This document shows, in pieces, positions 1-13,100 of a DNA stretch of 64,000 nucleotides. Position 1 is the first letter of the stretch. Every line of letters begins with the position of its first letter. This stretch comes from Dicaeum eximium (Eukaryota > Chordata > Aves > Passeriformes > Dicaeidae). The position numbers were made by a program, and so were the translations under genes. Location: contig VWZP01006688.1 in assembly GCA_013396995.1 (NCBI GenBank), positions 682,001 through 746,000 on the forward strand. Direction: 5' to 3'. The notes beneath the pieces were generated by a model. The model made no database searches, was not told the origin of the DNA, and saw nothing but the letters and a program-made list of their open reading frames with translations.

Positions 1-1089
1 TTCATGCACGGCTTCACTGAATTGCAGGCTTGGAACCACAGGCCACTAATTGTGCAAGCTGATACCAAAACTTGCTTGTTACAACACTCATTTCACTGGC
101 CAAGCCAGGGGAAAAATACCCCAACAAAAATCAGCAGAGCACTAATGTTACACACTTCAGTCCTGCAGCTGTGCTCCGGTTAAAAGTCCTTTTTTCAAAA
201 ATATCTTCTGCCTTCTTAATTTTCTTTCTAAAAACAGGGATTATCTGTCTCTGTTTTGCTTTCATGCACACTCACTCTCCCATTCTCTAGCTTTGATTTA
301 TCTGTCATGCTCTCTGCAGCATTACCTAAGCATGGAAACTATGATTTAAGATCAATAAAAGCCAAAATATCTGAAAAATACAGAAATACAAAGGATTCGT
401 TTGTCCAATTGCGAGCAGTGAGCTCTAGGGAGAAGGCAGGCTAGCTATAAAAATGCCACTATTGATCAAATATTACAATAAAAAAGCTAGTGTATATGTG
501 GAGCTCCTTCAACCCTTGCAAAATTCAGATGTGTTACTGATTTACATGTAAGGAGTGCTCTGCTGCTTGCTTACACTGCAGAGGTGCTAAAACAGATGAG
601 ACAGGATTAGGAAAAATAAAGAAAATAAATGAAATGGCAAAATTAATCTGAGACTATATTCTTTGATCAATTCTAACAAGAGATAGAATATTTCAAGCTC
701 ATTCCACATCCTTGACTGAAGTGTAACTGTCTGGGGCAAAGTGTGGAGGATGCCGAGGGTAGTTTTTTTTTTAATGAGGCTTCCTTGGCACAATATTTTT
801 CAACTGCTGGATGAATCACCTCATCTATAAAGTGGACGAAATACCTGCCTGCTTTCCAGTAATTTTTCAGCAGCTCCCTAGAGATCCTCAGATGAAAGCA
901 ACCAGATAACAGCAAAATAAAACCACGTGTGTGAAGATGCAGCTTGGAATCAATTCCTGTGCTTTTGCATCTCCAGGCACTCCAGCAGGGAATGAGCCCT
1001 GGTCATGCTTAGCAGTATTTTTGTCTATAAGATACTATAGGTGTTGATCTCCCTGTCTTTTTTTTTTTTTAAAGTGTGGGTTTGCTTAC
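1..1089 (-). other. FGFR3: FGFR3 intron 16 (partial)
   Basis: No coding exon seen on either strand. The next FGFR3 exon (kinase helix F onward) must lie left of the window. Short T and A runs only. Confidence 0.85.
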
Positions 1090-1160
1090 ACATCGCTCTG
1101 GTGAGTATAGACCCGGTCAAACAAGGCTTCTGGAGCCATCCATTTCACAGGCAGCCGACC
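1090..1160 (-). CDS. FGFR3: FGFR3 exon 16: activation-loop end and APE motif
   Basis: 71 bp, beginning after a TAATTACAG acceptor and ending at a GTAAGC donor. It encodes GRLPVKWMAPEALF followed by DRVYTHQSDV, the kinase P+1 loop, the APE motif and the start of helix F. It enters in phase 0 and leaves two bases of the next codon. It is the last exon visible: the following WSFGVLLWEIF exon was looked for in 1-1089 and not found. Confidence 0.97.
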
Positions 1161-4100
1161 CTGTAATTAGGAAGACAATGGGAACATCCCATCAGCATAT
1201 TCCCCCAGCCACAACGGCACCATCTGAATCTTCTTTTCTAATCCAGTTTGAAACATTTTCATTAACAACCACATCTGCCTTCCCAGTCACTGGGCAAAGC
1301 AGCAGTGGCCACACAAAACAGATTAGAGTGTTTGATCTCTGGATCTCCACTGACAATCTCTGCAGTAAATGCTCTCTGTAGAGGACTGTTTTTCACTGCC
1401 AAGGCAGGTTTAACATATCAGTGCATCTAAATCTTTGCATGGGAACAGCATCCAAGGCTCATAGATGCAGTGAACTCTGTGGCAGAGCATGGGACAACAC
1501 TTGCCATCTCTTTGTCTGGAAAGTGCAGTTGCCTGCAAGTCCAAACCCAGCTTAGACTCAGCTTGAAGGGAAACTTCAGAAGAGTAAAGGCAGGTCCTCT
1601 AAGAAACAAATCCTGATCCTGCTGGAGGCTAGAGGAGGAGGTCTGATCCCATCCTACATCAGGGTCATAAACACAGACTGTCATGTGAGAAATACAAGAT
1701 GAGAAAGACTAGATTAATCATAATTCTCTGGGGCTTTGTTTGGCCCCTGGAGGGAGACAGAAAGTACTGTTTTGTGTTTGAGCCATAATTTGGATATGGG
1801 GGAACTTTGTCCTCTTCTCACTGTCCCACTGTGGGAGACAACAGGAGATGAGACACAGGCAGGATACACAAATGGGATTATGCTCTCAGTTGTCCCACAC
1901 AGATCAAACAGGGAAAAATCCATCTGATCTGTGATTAAAATTCCCAAGAATGGTTATTAATTTATGATTAAGAAATCCTGGCAATTAAGAAAGATTTCTG
2001 ATATGCTATTGAAGGGGATCAGTATGGACATGGTGGGCTTCAAAGGACTGCTTGGACACTTAAACCCCTTGCAATCCCAAGACCTGCAGGTTCTGCACTG
2101 CCCTCAATCTTCCACTGCCATCTCCTCACTCTGTCCTAGTTAAGGTTTTTCCTCAGGGCTCAACATCTGCTGCAGGCTCTGAACCAAGACACAGGGCTTC
2201 TTCTCTCAGCCCTTCATTTGTAAATTCATCTCTACAGAAAATATAAACAACTCCAGGCCTCGGACCTGGTCTGGGACCATCTTCTCACTCTTGGCAGTGG
2301 AGTCAAGAAGTTTGGATGCAAAAAAGAGAGAAATGCATGAAAGACAGGTAGATCCAGGTATACAAGAAGTGACATTCCTCTGTCAAGGGCTCTGGTGAGA
2401 CAGAAGTCGGCTCCTTGGGCCCTTTATGAACAGTAGTGGAGCAGACTGGAAAGGACTCCATTCCTGTTTGGGAGAAACCTCAGTTTCTCTTAGTCTAAAG
2501 CATTCTGGCCAGAGCTGAAACCTCACAACCAGCTGCTAGCAGGACCAGGATCAGTCAGGAAACAAACAGATGGTGGATAGACTCCTGGGACCAGCCTATC
2601 TACAGTCCCCCACCAGGTGAAGTCCCTGTCAGATTTCTTCCTCCTAAGCCCCTCTAGAGAAGGAGATGTGGGACAAAGGCCTCTTGCTGCAGGGATGACC
2701 GAGTTCCCCACCAGAAGGAGAACTGCATGTGCTTGGCAGCTCTGTACTTACATTGGTGGTTTTCTTGTAATAGTCAATGTTGTGAACGTCTCTAGCGAGG
2801 CCAAAATCAGCTATTTTCATCACATTATCTTCAGTGACTAACACGTTCCTGGCTGCCAAGTCGCGATGAATGCACTGTGAAAGGTGAGCAAGCCAATAAA
2901 TAAGGGCTCGTTAGCTGCTCCCGTGGTTTATGAGCTGCCGTTTCATTGACTCCCAGGCTCGTAAAGCTGTGGGCACTGCTTAGCTCCTGGCTCTGTGTGT
3001 CACCACCCCACCAGCTCCTGGCTCTGTGTGTCACCACCCCACCGTGCCTGCTCAGTGGGAACCACCTCTTAGCAACACCTAATCGGCGGCCTTGGAGCCC
3101 ACACGGCCATGCAGGTGCCTTTTCTCTCCAGATGGGATGAGAAATCCAACTCCCCTCCTCTGTGGGCACTCACTGGGGTGTGCAGCTGCTTTTCTGGGCT
3201 GCTTCCCCCAGGAAGAAGAGTGCAGGATAATGTTTGAGGGGGAAAAAGATCTTCAAATTAAGGTATCCCAAATACATCCAAAATGCATAGACTCACAGCA
3301 TGGTCTGGGATTGCTTGTGCTTTTATAGGCATTTTGTGGGTGCTAATGGTGCTGCAGGTGACAGCTGTGCAGCTGCATGGCTCAGGAATGCAGCCAGCAC
3401 ATGGGGATTTTGCATATGGATGAAGCCTCCAGCTTCAAAACCCCAGGATACTTCATCCAGCAAAATTTGGCCTCTAAAGGAGGAAGCCTGCAACGTTTTG
3501 CCTGGGGTTGTCCCACACACAGAGCATTCCCTGCCTTTGAACACATGGCTTTGACCGAGGCTTCTACCAAACGAGGTTTCTCAACTCACTTTCTGAGATG
3601 CCAAGTACTCCATGCCCCGTGCCACCTGGTAGGCGCAGGAAACCAGGTCCTTAAACGTGAGCTGCTCCTCGGGCAGCTTGCAGGTGTCAAAGGAGTAGTC
3701 CATGCCAGGTGGGCGGCGTGCCCTGAGGTATTCCCGCAAGTTCCCCTTTGACGCGTATTCCACCAACACATAGAGTGGTCCTGCGAGGAAGAGCACAGCA
3801 GAGGAAGAGATGACCACCCAAATCTCATCTGGGCCATTTTGGGCTGCCAGGGAGTCATTACAAAGAAGGGACAGCCAAATCTGAGCCTCCCATGACCGTG
3901 TTAGTACCAGGCTGCTCTGCTACATACCGTCCTGCGTGCAGGCACCGAGGAGGTTAATAATGTTTTTGTGCTTCCCAATCATTTTCATCATTTCCATCTC
4001 AGAGACCAGGTCAGAAAGGTCTTTGTCTGTGGCATCATCTGGAGAAAGTAGAGGAGGAAAGAAAAAAAATGTCAGGAAGAAAAGAAGTGTTTAGGGGTAC

Positions 4101-7100
4101 AGTTACAATCGCTGTGCAGCCATGTGGGGCTTTGATGGGGAAACAATACTGAGAATATGGTGGTGTTTGGCTTTATTCTCCTCTGGGAAGAAGAATCAAA
4201 ATAAAAACAAAACCTATTACTGTGGCAACAAAAAAAGACAAAAGAACAAATAAGTGGAGGTAAATGTTTATATGGAAATCAATAATGACTTTAATCTTCT
4301 GTTTCATCCTTATAAGTATTAACGAAAAAATCCACATTTTGGTACCTGGTACCTGCTTTTCTGATCGTTTCTGTCCCTCATCTCTAGGGGCCGAGAGTTA
4401 ATGATGGTGGAAGGTCAGGGCTGGGAGGGAATGTATTTTTGGATGAAAAGTTGCAGTTTCTCTGCAAAAATAGAAAAACCTATCTACAAAAGTAGAAAAA
4501 TTGGGAAAACCTCCCCAAAGGAATGCTTTGGTTTGGAAAGATGGAAATATTCTTACCTCCAAAACCAGCTTCAGAAAAGACTAAAGGAAACATAAATTAA
4601 CCAAACCTGTTTCTGATAAGAAATATTACTATTTTTTCCAATGTCCCTCCATGTAACCTCAAGGCCAGGCTGCTGACTGCCCTGCTTGCTCCAGGTGAAC
4701 TCCTCAGCTGTCTGTGGTTACTGTGTCTGGGGGCAGGATGGGAAATGGACTTATCTAGAGGCGCCCCTGAATCCCCCATTTCTGTCTCCCTTTAACTTCT
4801 CAGGTGTCTGGGACCAAGTTTCTTCAATGAAGAAGTTCCCCAAGAAGGAGTTTGTTAGCTGAAATTCCGCAAGCTCCATCTGAGGTTGCTGCACAAGCTT
4901 TTGGTAGAACAGGCAGTGCTGGTTAGGGGAGGAGAAAGGAGTGGGCTGATTCATGGAGCTGGCTACAAGTGAGGGGGATTCCCCTCCTTGTCAGGGATGC
5001 TATTACCCGTTGGCAGAGAACTGCGTTAATTCCCAGTCCCTCTTCCTGATGGGATTTGCACTTTTGCCTGTTCTCCAAGGACAGCCCTCACCCCCAGGCT
5101 ATGTGGGTAAAGGGAAGGAGAGGCTGTTCCTGCTTTCTTCTATTGTATCTAGGTTGCATAAAAGGAAAGAGAGGCAAAGAGAGGAAATCCCAGCACAATA
5201 TGCAGTTCTGTCCTCTGTGGACTCCTCATACCTTTTAACATCTTGACAGCGACTGTGATGGCCTTGTTTGGCTTGTCCTTATCAATCCCAATTGCTTCTG
5301 CCATCACCACTTGGCCAAAACACCCCTCGCCAAGCGGCTTCCCCAGGGTCAGGCTGGAGGGAGGAACAAACAGGTATGTTAGGGGGTCCTGGTGTGGGGA
5401 CACTCCCAGCAGGCACAGAGATCCCAGCCCGTGGCTTTGACTGACCGAGACCGCGTCAATTCCCACTTGGGATCTGGAGGTAGTTCCAGCTCGGAGACGT
5501 TGGCCAGCATTGGCCCATCGCTGGAGGAGAGGCGCGTGATCCGGACCAGCGGCGTGTTGGAATTCATGGAAGAGTTGGACTCCAGCGACACCTGCTTGGG
5601 TAGAGCAAATGAAGTGTTATTGCCAACTGTATCTCCAGGGCAGGCCGTGCCTGAGACAGATCACTGAGGAGGTTTGAGCTCTCTGTGCCCCTGGACAGAC
5701 TTCTGGGAATTTCTAACTGGGAAGTGCCCCCACCCTTGCAGAAATCCACTCGTTCAGGTACCTGTGGTCAAGTGTTTAGCAAATGGAAAGGAGGGACAGG
5801 TCAGCTGGTGCCCTCCAGCATCAGGAGGTGTAATCCATTCAGCTGTTCTGTTGCATCTCTATAGCCCATGCAGGCTGTGAAGTGACTTCTCCCCTCCTGG
5901 CACTGTCAATGCCCACCATGAGCTGGCAGCCAAAGCTTGAAATCTGTACCCCTCACTGTGGGGTTTCACATGGTGTCTTTTGCTCCTGCCCCTCTGCAAT
6001 TTCATGCAGCAGAACATCTCTAACTTCACAGGGGACCTTTGCCACCATCACAGAAACAGCTTGGGCTCACCAGTGACATCTGTGAAAGCAGGAATGAGCA
6101 CAACCAGTGCTCTTTCTCTCCAAATCCCTGTTCTTCCAGGGAGCCTGGACTGGACTTCCCCTGCCAGATGTGCTTTCTGTGGCACCTACAGCTGCACTGC
6201 CAAAACCTCTTGGGCAAAGCTAACAGCAGTGGGGGCTGCTCACGAACCTGAGTCAGCTGCCACCTCTGCCAAAGCTCCATGGGCATAGAAATAAATAAAA
6301 GGGGGTTACACTTCTAGGCTGCAGCCAAATTATGTCCCTCTTGGGGGATGTTTGTCTGGTGGAGCTTCTCACCTAGAGAGAGAATTTCAAAGAGATGGAA
6401 GAGGAAAAAAAAAAAGAGGGATACCATAGGGGGGAATAGGAATCTTGTATCTACTTTCTGTTACCTGTCTCTTGAGTGGGAATTTGGAGACTTTCTGAAC
6501 AGTGGGTGTGTTCATGGCTTTTTTGTTTGGCATTTTCATCCTCCAGACAATCACCAAGACCAGCACCAGGAGAAGGAGGAAAAAGCCAGTGCCATAACTG
6601 AGAATGCCAGTGTACACTGAGCCCGAATCATCCATCTCCATGAGCTCCTCAGCTGCAGGGTGACAAGAGATGGCAGTCAGGACAGGGTGGGCAGCTGCCC
6701 ACACACAACTACACACATACAGCACTGAGAATTTGGGCAGGACTTGTTCAGCTATGTCAATGTCAGTGAATTCAGTGGGGGGACTCTCCCAGGCCAGTGG
6801 TTTTCCACCTGCAGCTGTAGCTAAAACATTTGTTCTGTTTGCCCTTTTTGGGGTAATTTTACTGTGGGTTTCCAAGAGCCCCCAGCCCACAGATTGAAAA
6901 CCACTGCTCTAGGCTAAAGGCATCTTCACATATCTGTGCTGTCCCTCTGACCCAGATTTTGCTCTTTCCACATATCCACACTGCGTGGCTGGATGCCTTG
7001 GATGTGCAGGACTGGGGTTTGCTGCACTTTGCTGATTCAGATTCTCCACCAAACATTTCCACCAGACCAGTGCCTGCCCTGAGGGACCAAGGGGCTTGAA

Positions 7101-10100
7101 CAGCAGTAAGGCATCTCACAGGGAAAAAGTCTCAAAGAGAAAAATCTGCTTAATTATTTAATGAAAACTTAGTTCTGCTGGGAAGAGGCTGGAAGGTCTG
7201 TCTCAGAGAGGTGGGATAGCCAGGAGGGTGATGGCATGAGCCCATCAGCAGTGGCTACCTGCTTGCAAGACTTCTTAGAGACCAGGAAAGACCAGCTGGG
7301 TTTCCCCCTTGTTCCTTTCAGGACAGGCATGTCGACCAGAGGAAGGAGCCATGGTGGGACTGATTTTCTGTCCCCCAAAGGTGTGCTGGCATCAGAGGGA
7401 CAGTCAGCAGTGGGAAGCTTTATAATGAAGTCATGCTGGTGTGGTTAGCTCAGAAATGGATCATGTCCATTGCTGAGCAGTCCCTTCAGCAAGCAGCAGG
7501 AGCCTTTCCCTGGCAGCAGCAGGCTCAGTTTCAAGTATTTGGTGGCAGAGCCCAGGAGGACACAGAGAAAGAGCTGTTGGTGACACTGGGGGCTGCTCCA
7601 GGCTGTGTGCCAGCTGTGAAGGGCCTGATCCTGCCAATGGCCATCTCCTCCCACGAGACAGGAGCACCAGATGTGCTGGGATCAGGTGCTGTGGTCGGTG
7701 CTGCAGCTGCCTTGACCTCTGCTCCCGGTCTCTCCTCCTGTGGCATGGACAGGGCATTACAAGCTGAGGGTCCCCAGGTGGGCAGAACCCTGCACCCCTC
7801 TCTGTGGGAGCCTGCTGCTGCACAGACAGCTGTCCTTCACTGCATAAGACCTCAAAATAAAGTTCTACTTTTTGACTTTTGGTCAGTTTTCTCCTGCTTA
7901 TTTTTTGCTTAAATAAGAGGTATGAACTCATAAACCGTAAAAGCAGAGTACGAGTCAGATGAGACAATATCGTGATATTCTGAAAATAACAGAGACATTA
8001 GTCTTCTAAACAAAGAAAATGTGTTCTCATCCAGTGGATGTCAGAAACAGAAACAGGATCAGATCAGCTATTACAGAGCTGGCAAATAAACAGGAAAGAT
8101 CAGCAGATCCCACCAGCAGCAGGTTGGGCGTGGAGGAGACCTTCTTAAGCTCCAGTAAAAGTGATTACATCCAAATCACCCGCACAGATAAAGATTAGAA
8201 ATGCCAAAGTTCCCGGTTCCTAAACACACCCTGAGATGGATGTGTTGTGAGATGGACCCAAATGTGGTCTATGACTGCGTGAATCAAAGTGGGCTACTTA
8301 GGATTTTGGGTGCTTTTTCAGTAAGGGTGCATTGAACATACTCAAGGTTTGCTTCTGCACTGTCTGCAAGGCACAGCACATATGAGATTCAATATGAATA
8401 TTGCTGGTACTCCCCTGGACCATGGTCAAGCCTGCCCTGCAGCCAGAGGCAGATTCAGCAGGTGAAGTGGCAGCACAGCCTCACTGCCCCTTTTGCAGAA
8501 CAGATCTCTGTGTTGCATATTCTGTGCTGGCTTCATTGTCAATAAGAGCTTTGCACATGAAAGGACCACAAAATTGAGGTCACTCTGGCCTCGGGTTTCA
8601 AGCCCACTGCAGCTTTCATCGATCCCAGCTGGAGCAGGCAGCATGTAATGCCCCTGGGAGCCAGGACTCCTGTGCTCTGCCTACAGATGACTCTCCTTGA
8701 CCTTCTGTTTGAGATCACTATCTTGGCCTGCTCATCCGTGAAGTGGAAATAATGCTACAGGCAGGGAAGGGTGCACTCACACCAGACACTTATGCATCTA
8801 ATTTTAGGTTAAGATATGAGGTCAGACAGAAAGGATCCTTCATAAGATGATCCACAGTTCATGTCCAATTTAGGTGCCCTGGATCATCTGATGGGGAGGT
8901 TTTTTCTCCCACTGTCAGTGTAAGAAGACAAAGCTCCTTATTTTGGCACTTAACAGTCCTAACAAAGAGGCTGTGAATACCTCCCTGTTATTAGACAAAA
9001 AAAAAGATTCCGTGTATTTTACTGTATCTTTACTGCAATCGTTTAAATTCTGAGATGCAATGCAAAAAGAGTCAGCTGCAAGTATGCAACAGGGGTCTGC
9101 AGCAAATCCCAGAGAAGAGGCCTCCCTGGAAAACACCCCTGCTCCAAGCAAGGGGCGGTCTCCGGGAACTTGGCATTTCCAAAGCAAAACATTGAGGCAT
9201 CCTGGAGAGGGAAGGAGAGGCCAGCACAGGAGGAAATACCTGGTAGCACCGTCAGCCAAGCAGAGTGATGTGAGAACCCAATAGAATTCCCTGCGAGACA
9301 AGTATACTCCCCAGCATCCTCAAAAGTAACATTTCGCAAGTACAGAATCTCTAGCTCCTTATCCGTTGTGTTAACACCTGCCGTCTACGGGAAAAAAAAC
9401 ACACACGTATAGAAAGAGGGAAAACAGAGAATAAGCCACATTCCCAGCAAGTGTGAGGACACCACAGGCAAATTTCAAAAGCAGATTAAGGTGGTTCTTT
9501 TTTTTTATTATTTTCCAATGGCCCATCTTCCACATTTATTTATTCATTCCCCTCTGCAACCTGTAGTCAAAAGCAAAAAAAAAAGGTTCCCTTCACCAGG
9601 TTCTTACTCTGTCCCACTAAGGAAGCATGCAAGCAAAAGCATCCAAATGAAAAATTGCCCCCACAATATGACTGACTTTGGGTTAGTGAGGTGAGTACAG
9701 GGGTGGGGAATGAGAGATGGGAAATGAGGAAAGACAGAAAGAAAGGGGAAAGGAGGGGAGATGTAGTGGGGAAAGATTCAAGTGCTGATCAGAGGAATAT
9801 ACAAACATTATGGTTCATGAGTTCATTGAAAAACATAGAATTCTAGAATTTTTTAGAATTTCTTCAGTGGGCATCTCAAAGCCATATATTGATTACACAG
9901 ACCTTGACACTGCAGTAGAAATCTGGCTGATAACCAGAGGGTGCCTGTAAGGAACTTTCCTGCAGTGGCACTGAATAACAGCAGTCAAACCCTCTAGGCT
10001 GGAGTCAAACCCCAGAGCCCATGAGATTGGTTCTCCTCTCTAGTTAACATGTTTGCTTGCATGAGCCAATGTTGATATTTATTTCTCCATTACTCCTCCA

Positions 10101-13100
10101 AGGGACAGAACTGATTAATTCAGTTTTGTAGGTGAAAAACTCGAAACAGTTTGGTTTTCCAGAGCTTGGAACATCACAGGTCATTAACATGCAATTCTGT
10201 TATCAGCACTCAATTGTAAGGAAAGGAAAGGAAAGGAATAAAAGTATGAAGAGTTGATAGCAAAATTTGACAGTCATTTTATTGTGGGAATTTTTCCATG
10301 GCAATTGCTGTATAGGCGTTACAGTCTTGTAAAAAAAAAAATTAGCAAGAAAATAAGATAAAGCCATTCAGCGTCAGTTGACAGGGTATAATACAAAATG
10401 AATAGTAATTTTAATCACTAGATTCTTAAAAATGTTATAGCTCATTCTTGCAGTTGCCAGGGCCTTGGGACAGAGTCTGTGGTTTACCTGGTTTTGGTTT
10501 GCGAATGTGGAGCCAAAAAGGCTTTTCGGCTATGCCTACGAAATTGTTGGCTCTACACAGATATTCTCCTTCATCTTGTTCTGTCACATTGAACAGATTT
10601 AGGTTAGCATCGGCTTCAGCGTTTTTACTGATCCAAGACTGCAGGAATAGACAGAAACCTGAACTTCAGTAAACCAAACAATAGCTCCATCACACCTACA
10701 TCAGCTAGGATCGACTGCGCACGGCTGTGGTGACATCCCCGGCTCACCGGTGGTGAGACACCTAACCCAGGACCTGGGTGGTGAAAAGAAGTTGCCTTTG
10801 GCCCCCAAACCACGTGCAGGTGACTTCCCTTCCCTTCACATGCGATTTCTTTTTTAAAACAGACCAGTTTGCCCCTTCTCCATCTGACAGCAGTCAAAGG
10901 CTCTATGGTTTCTTAATACCTCCGCAGACAGGAGCACCAGAGAAAGGGCTTCAGCAGAGATTTGTGTTTGCAACCCGGCTCAGCAAATACTGTTTCAATT
11001 ATCAGATTCCAAAATAGAATTTGGAAACAAAATATAAGCAGTGGCGGTCTGAAACTCGCTGCTGACTTTGCCTTTCAGAAATTAGCTGTAATTTTTTCCA
11101 CTGCTTATAGGAGCCTCTTCTTTACTAAATAAAGTGGTGTATATAAATCAAACAAACTTCAGACTTTTAAGCAATGGGTTTATTTTTCTTCTTCTATGCT
11201 GCCACAACAACACATCAGCTTTTTCCCTAAACACTAAGCAGTTGTTTTTATTTTGGCTGAAAATGCATAACTGTTTTAAGTGGCCTCAGAAGAAGCTTCA
11301 GTTCTGGAAATGAAAATAAAGCAAATCTCTTCTCTGTTTTGGTCTTACACTCTCCAGCCCAGTCTTGATGCCTTTCGTTCCCAAGCCTGATCCTGCCAAT
11401 ATGACTTGCAGCTCATTAAAATCATGGGGGCAGCCAGCTCTGGTAGGTTATTAGGAACTGAACCCAGAGGAGGGACCAGAGAGGAGCCCCAGTGTCCATG
11501 GCTGATGACAAACACCACCAGTTTTGACCTGAGCTCGTCTCTAAGGCCTACGTGCAAGTCTGTCTGCCCTGACTAGTGGGGAAACGTGCCTGCCTGCTGT
11601 TGCTGCCTTGTTTATAATTAAACCAGGCATGTTTCAATGCAGAATGTACTATTTAGCCTTTGACAAAGCTTGGGCACAGTGTTGCCAGCCCCACTCAGTA
11701 ACTTGAATGCATTTAGTGCTCTTCTGCAAAGAAAAAGGGGTTTTCTTTGATCACAAATTAGCTCAGGCTTTCAGGAACTGATGCAGGTGATGGCTTGGTT
11801 TTGTCAGGCTGTTTAAAAAATGGTTTGGAAGCACAGCATTCAACTTATCCATCTGGACTTGGGTGGGGTTTCACAACCCCCAACCCCCCCCCTTTAGATG
11901 TGGGGGGCAGAATTCCACATGCTGGGCACCTCTCTGTGTCCTTTGCTGCAATGGAGACTGGGATACTCCCCATACTCAAACTGCCCCATAGCAGCTCCTA
12001 CCCTCCACAAAATCTCCTGGAAGCAGGAGGGAAGGGCGGGCTGATAAAAAGCCTTATCTCCCTGCAGGCAGCACAGCAGGAGAGGCAGGGAGAGCAGGGG
12101 CAGGAGAGAGCAGTTCTGTGGGCAGGGGGGGCTGTTAACAGCACCCTGCTCCTGCCAGGATGCTGGGGCGAGGCAGCAGCACTGCATGGCATGAAGGAAA
12201 CCAGTCCATAAAGCCAGCGGACCGGCCCTGAGACAACAGCCAGATCCTTTTAGCAGATCTTTACTTATAAAAAACAAGCACACCACATTTAAAAAGGAAA
12301 AGAAAAAGAAATCCCTCCAAAGCTGGGCCTGACACAGCTCTGTGGAGGCCCAGTACTGGTGCACAAAAGATGCATCCCAAAATGGAAATGCTCCGTGCCC
12401 CAGCGCTGATGCCGGCATTAATACAATTCAAAGCATTCCTGATTAACCAGAAGTAGTAAATAGACGTGTGCTGGTTCTATTCAGCAAAAAAACATAAAAC
12501 CAAACAAAACTTGTGCTTTCAAACGCCTGCCTGCGCTCCCCTTCGAGGAATGCGGAGCCTTTGCCGTCCACAGAAGAGAAGGTATTTGGCAATTCTAATT
12601 ACCTGCCCACCCCGGTGCCGCTCCAGCTTAATTTTAAAACACTATTTATACGGACTATTTATATGTTCTTTGCCACGGCAAAATGGGGGCTTGTGCTTGT
12701 GACACAAGGCCTGTTCGCAGCCGCTCTGCAAACTTCCCAAAGGTAGCACTTTATCCCACAGGGACCACACACGGAGCCCTATATGAGATGGCATGTGACA
12801 CAACCAGCTATTCAGAGCTTGGTGCTGGGCTGTGAAACCAGGGTGAAATTCAAATATGCATAATTCAAACACATTTGGAGAGGTGGCAAGAAATAAAAAG
12901 TTTTCTAAACTCGTGAGAGAAGCACACGTTGCCAGTCCTGAAGAACTGTCTCCAACCATTTCTTCCAACCAATCTGTTATTTCAATCTGTGTAATTATTT
13001 CCAGGGTCTCTGGCTTTTATTATAATGTAGCTGGCTGTGTTACAGTTTTGTAGATATTGTCTGATAAGTGGTGGTTGTTTTTTTTAAACTTCATACAAAG

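Larger units (their letters stand above)
9385..10487 (-). other. FGFR3: FGFR3 intron 8, between IIIb and IIIc
   Basis: 1,103 bp. In the transcript sense it contains two UGCAUG hexamers (10188-10193 and 9626-9631) and pyrimidine-rich tracts (10218-10240 and 9718-9760), both motif types known to guide FGFR exon choice. Their function here is inferred only. Confidence 0.8.

Noticed and set aside
1..1089. Search for the next FGFR3 kinase exon (WSFGVLLWEIF)
   Set aside because: No stretch on the minus strand encodes it and no matching splice pair is present, so it lies outside the window.
7433..7967. Overlapping frames of about 160 codons on both strands in intron 9
   Set aside because: No splice context, no domain, and the opposite-strand overlap is typical of GC-richer non-coding DNA.
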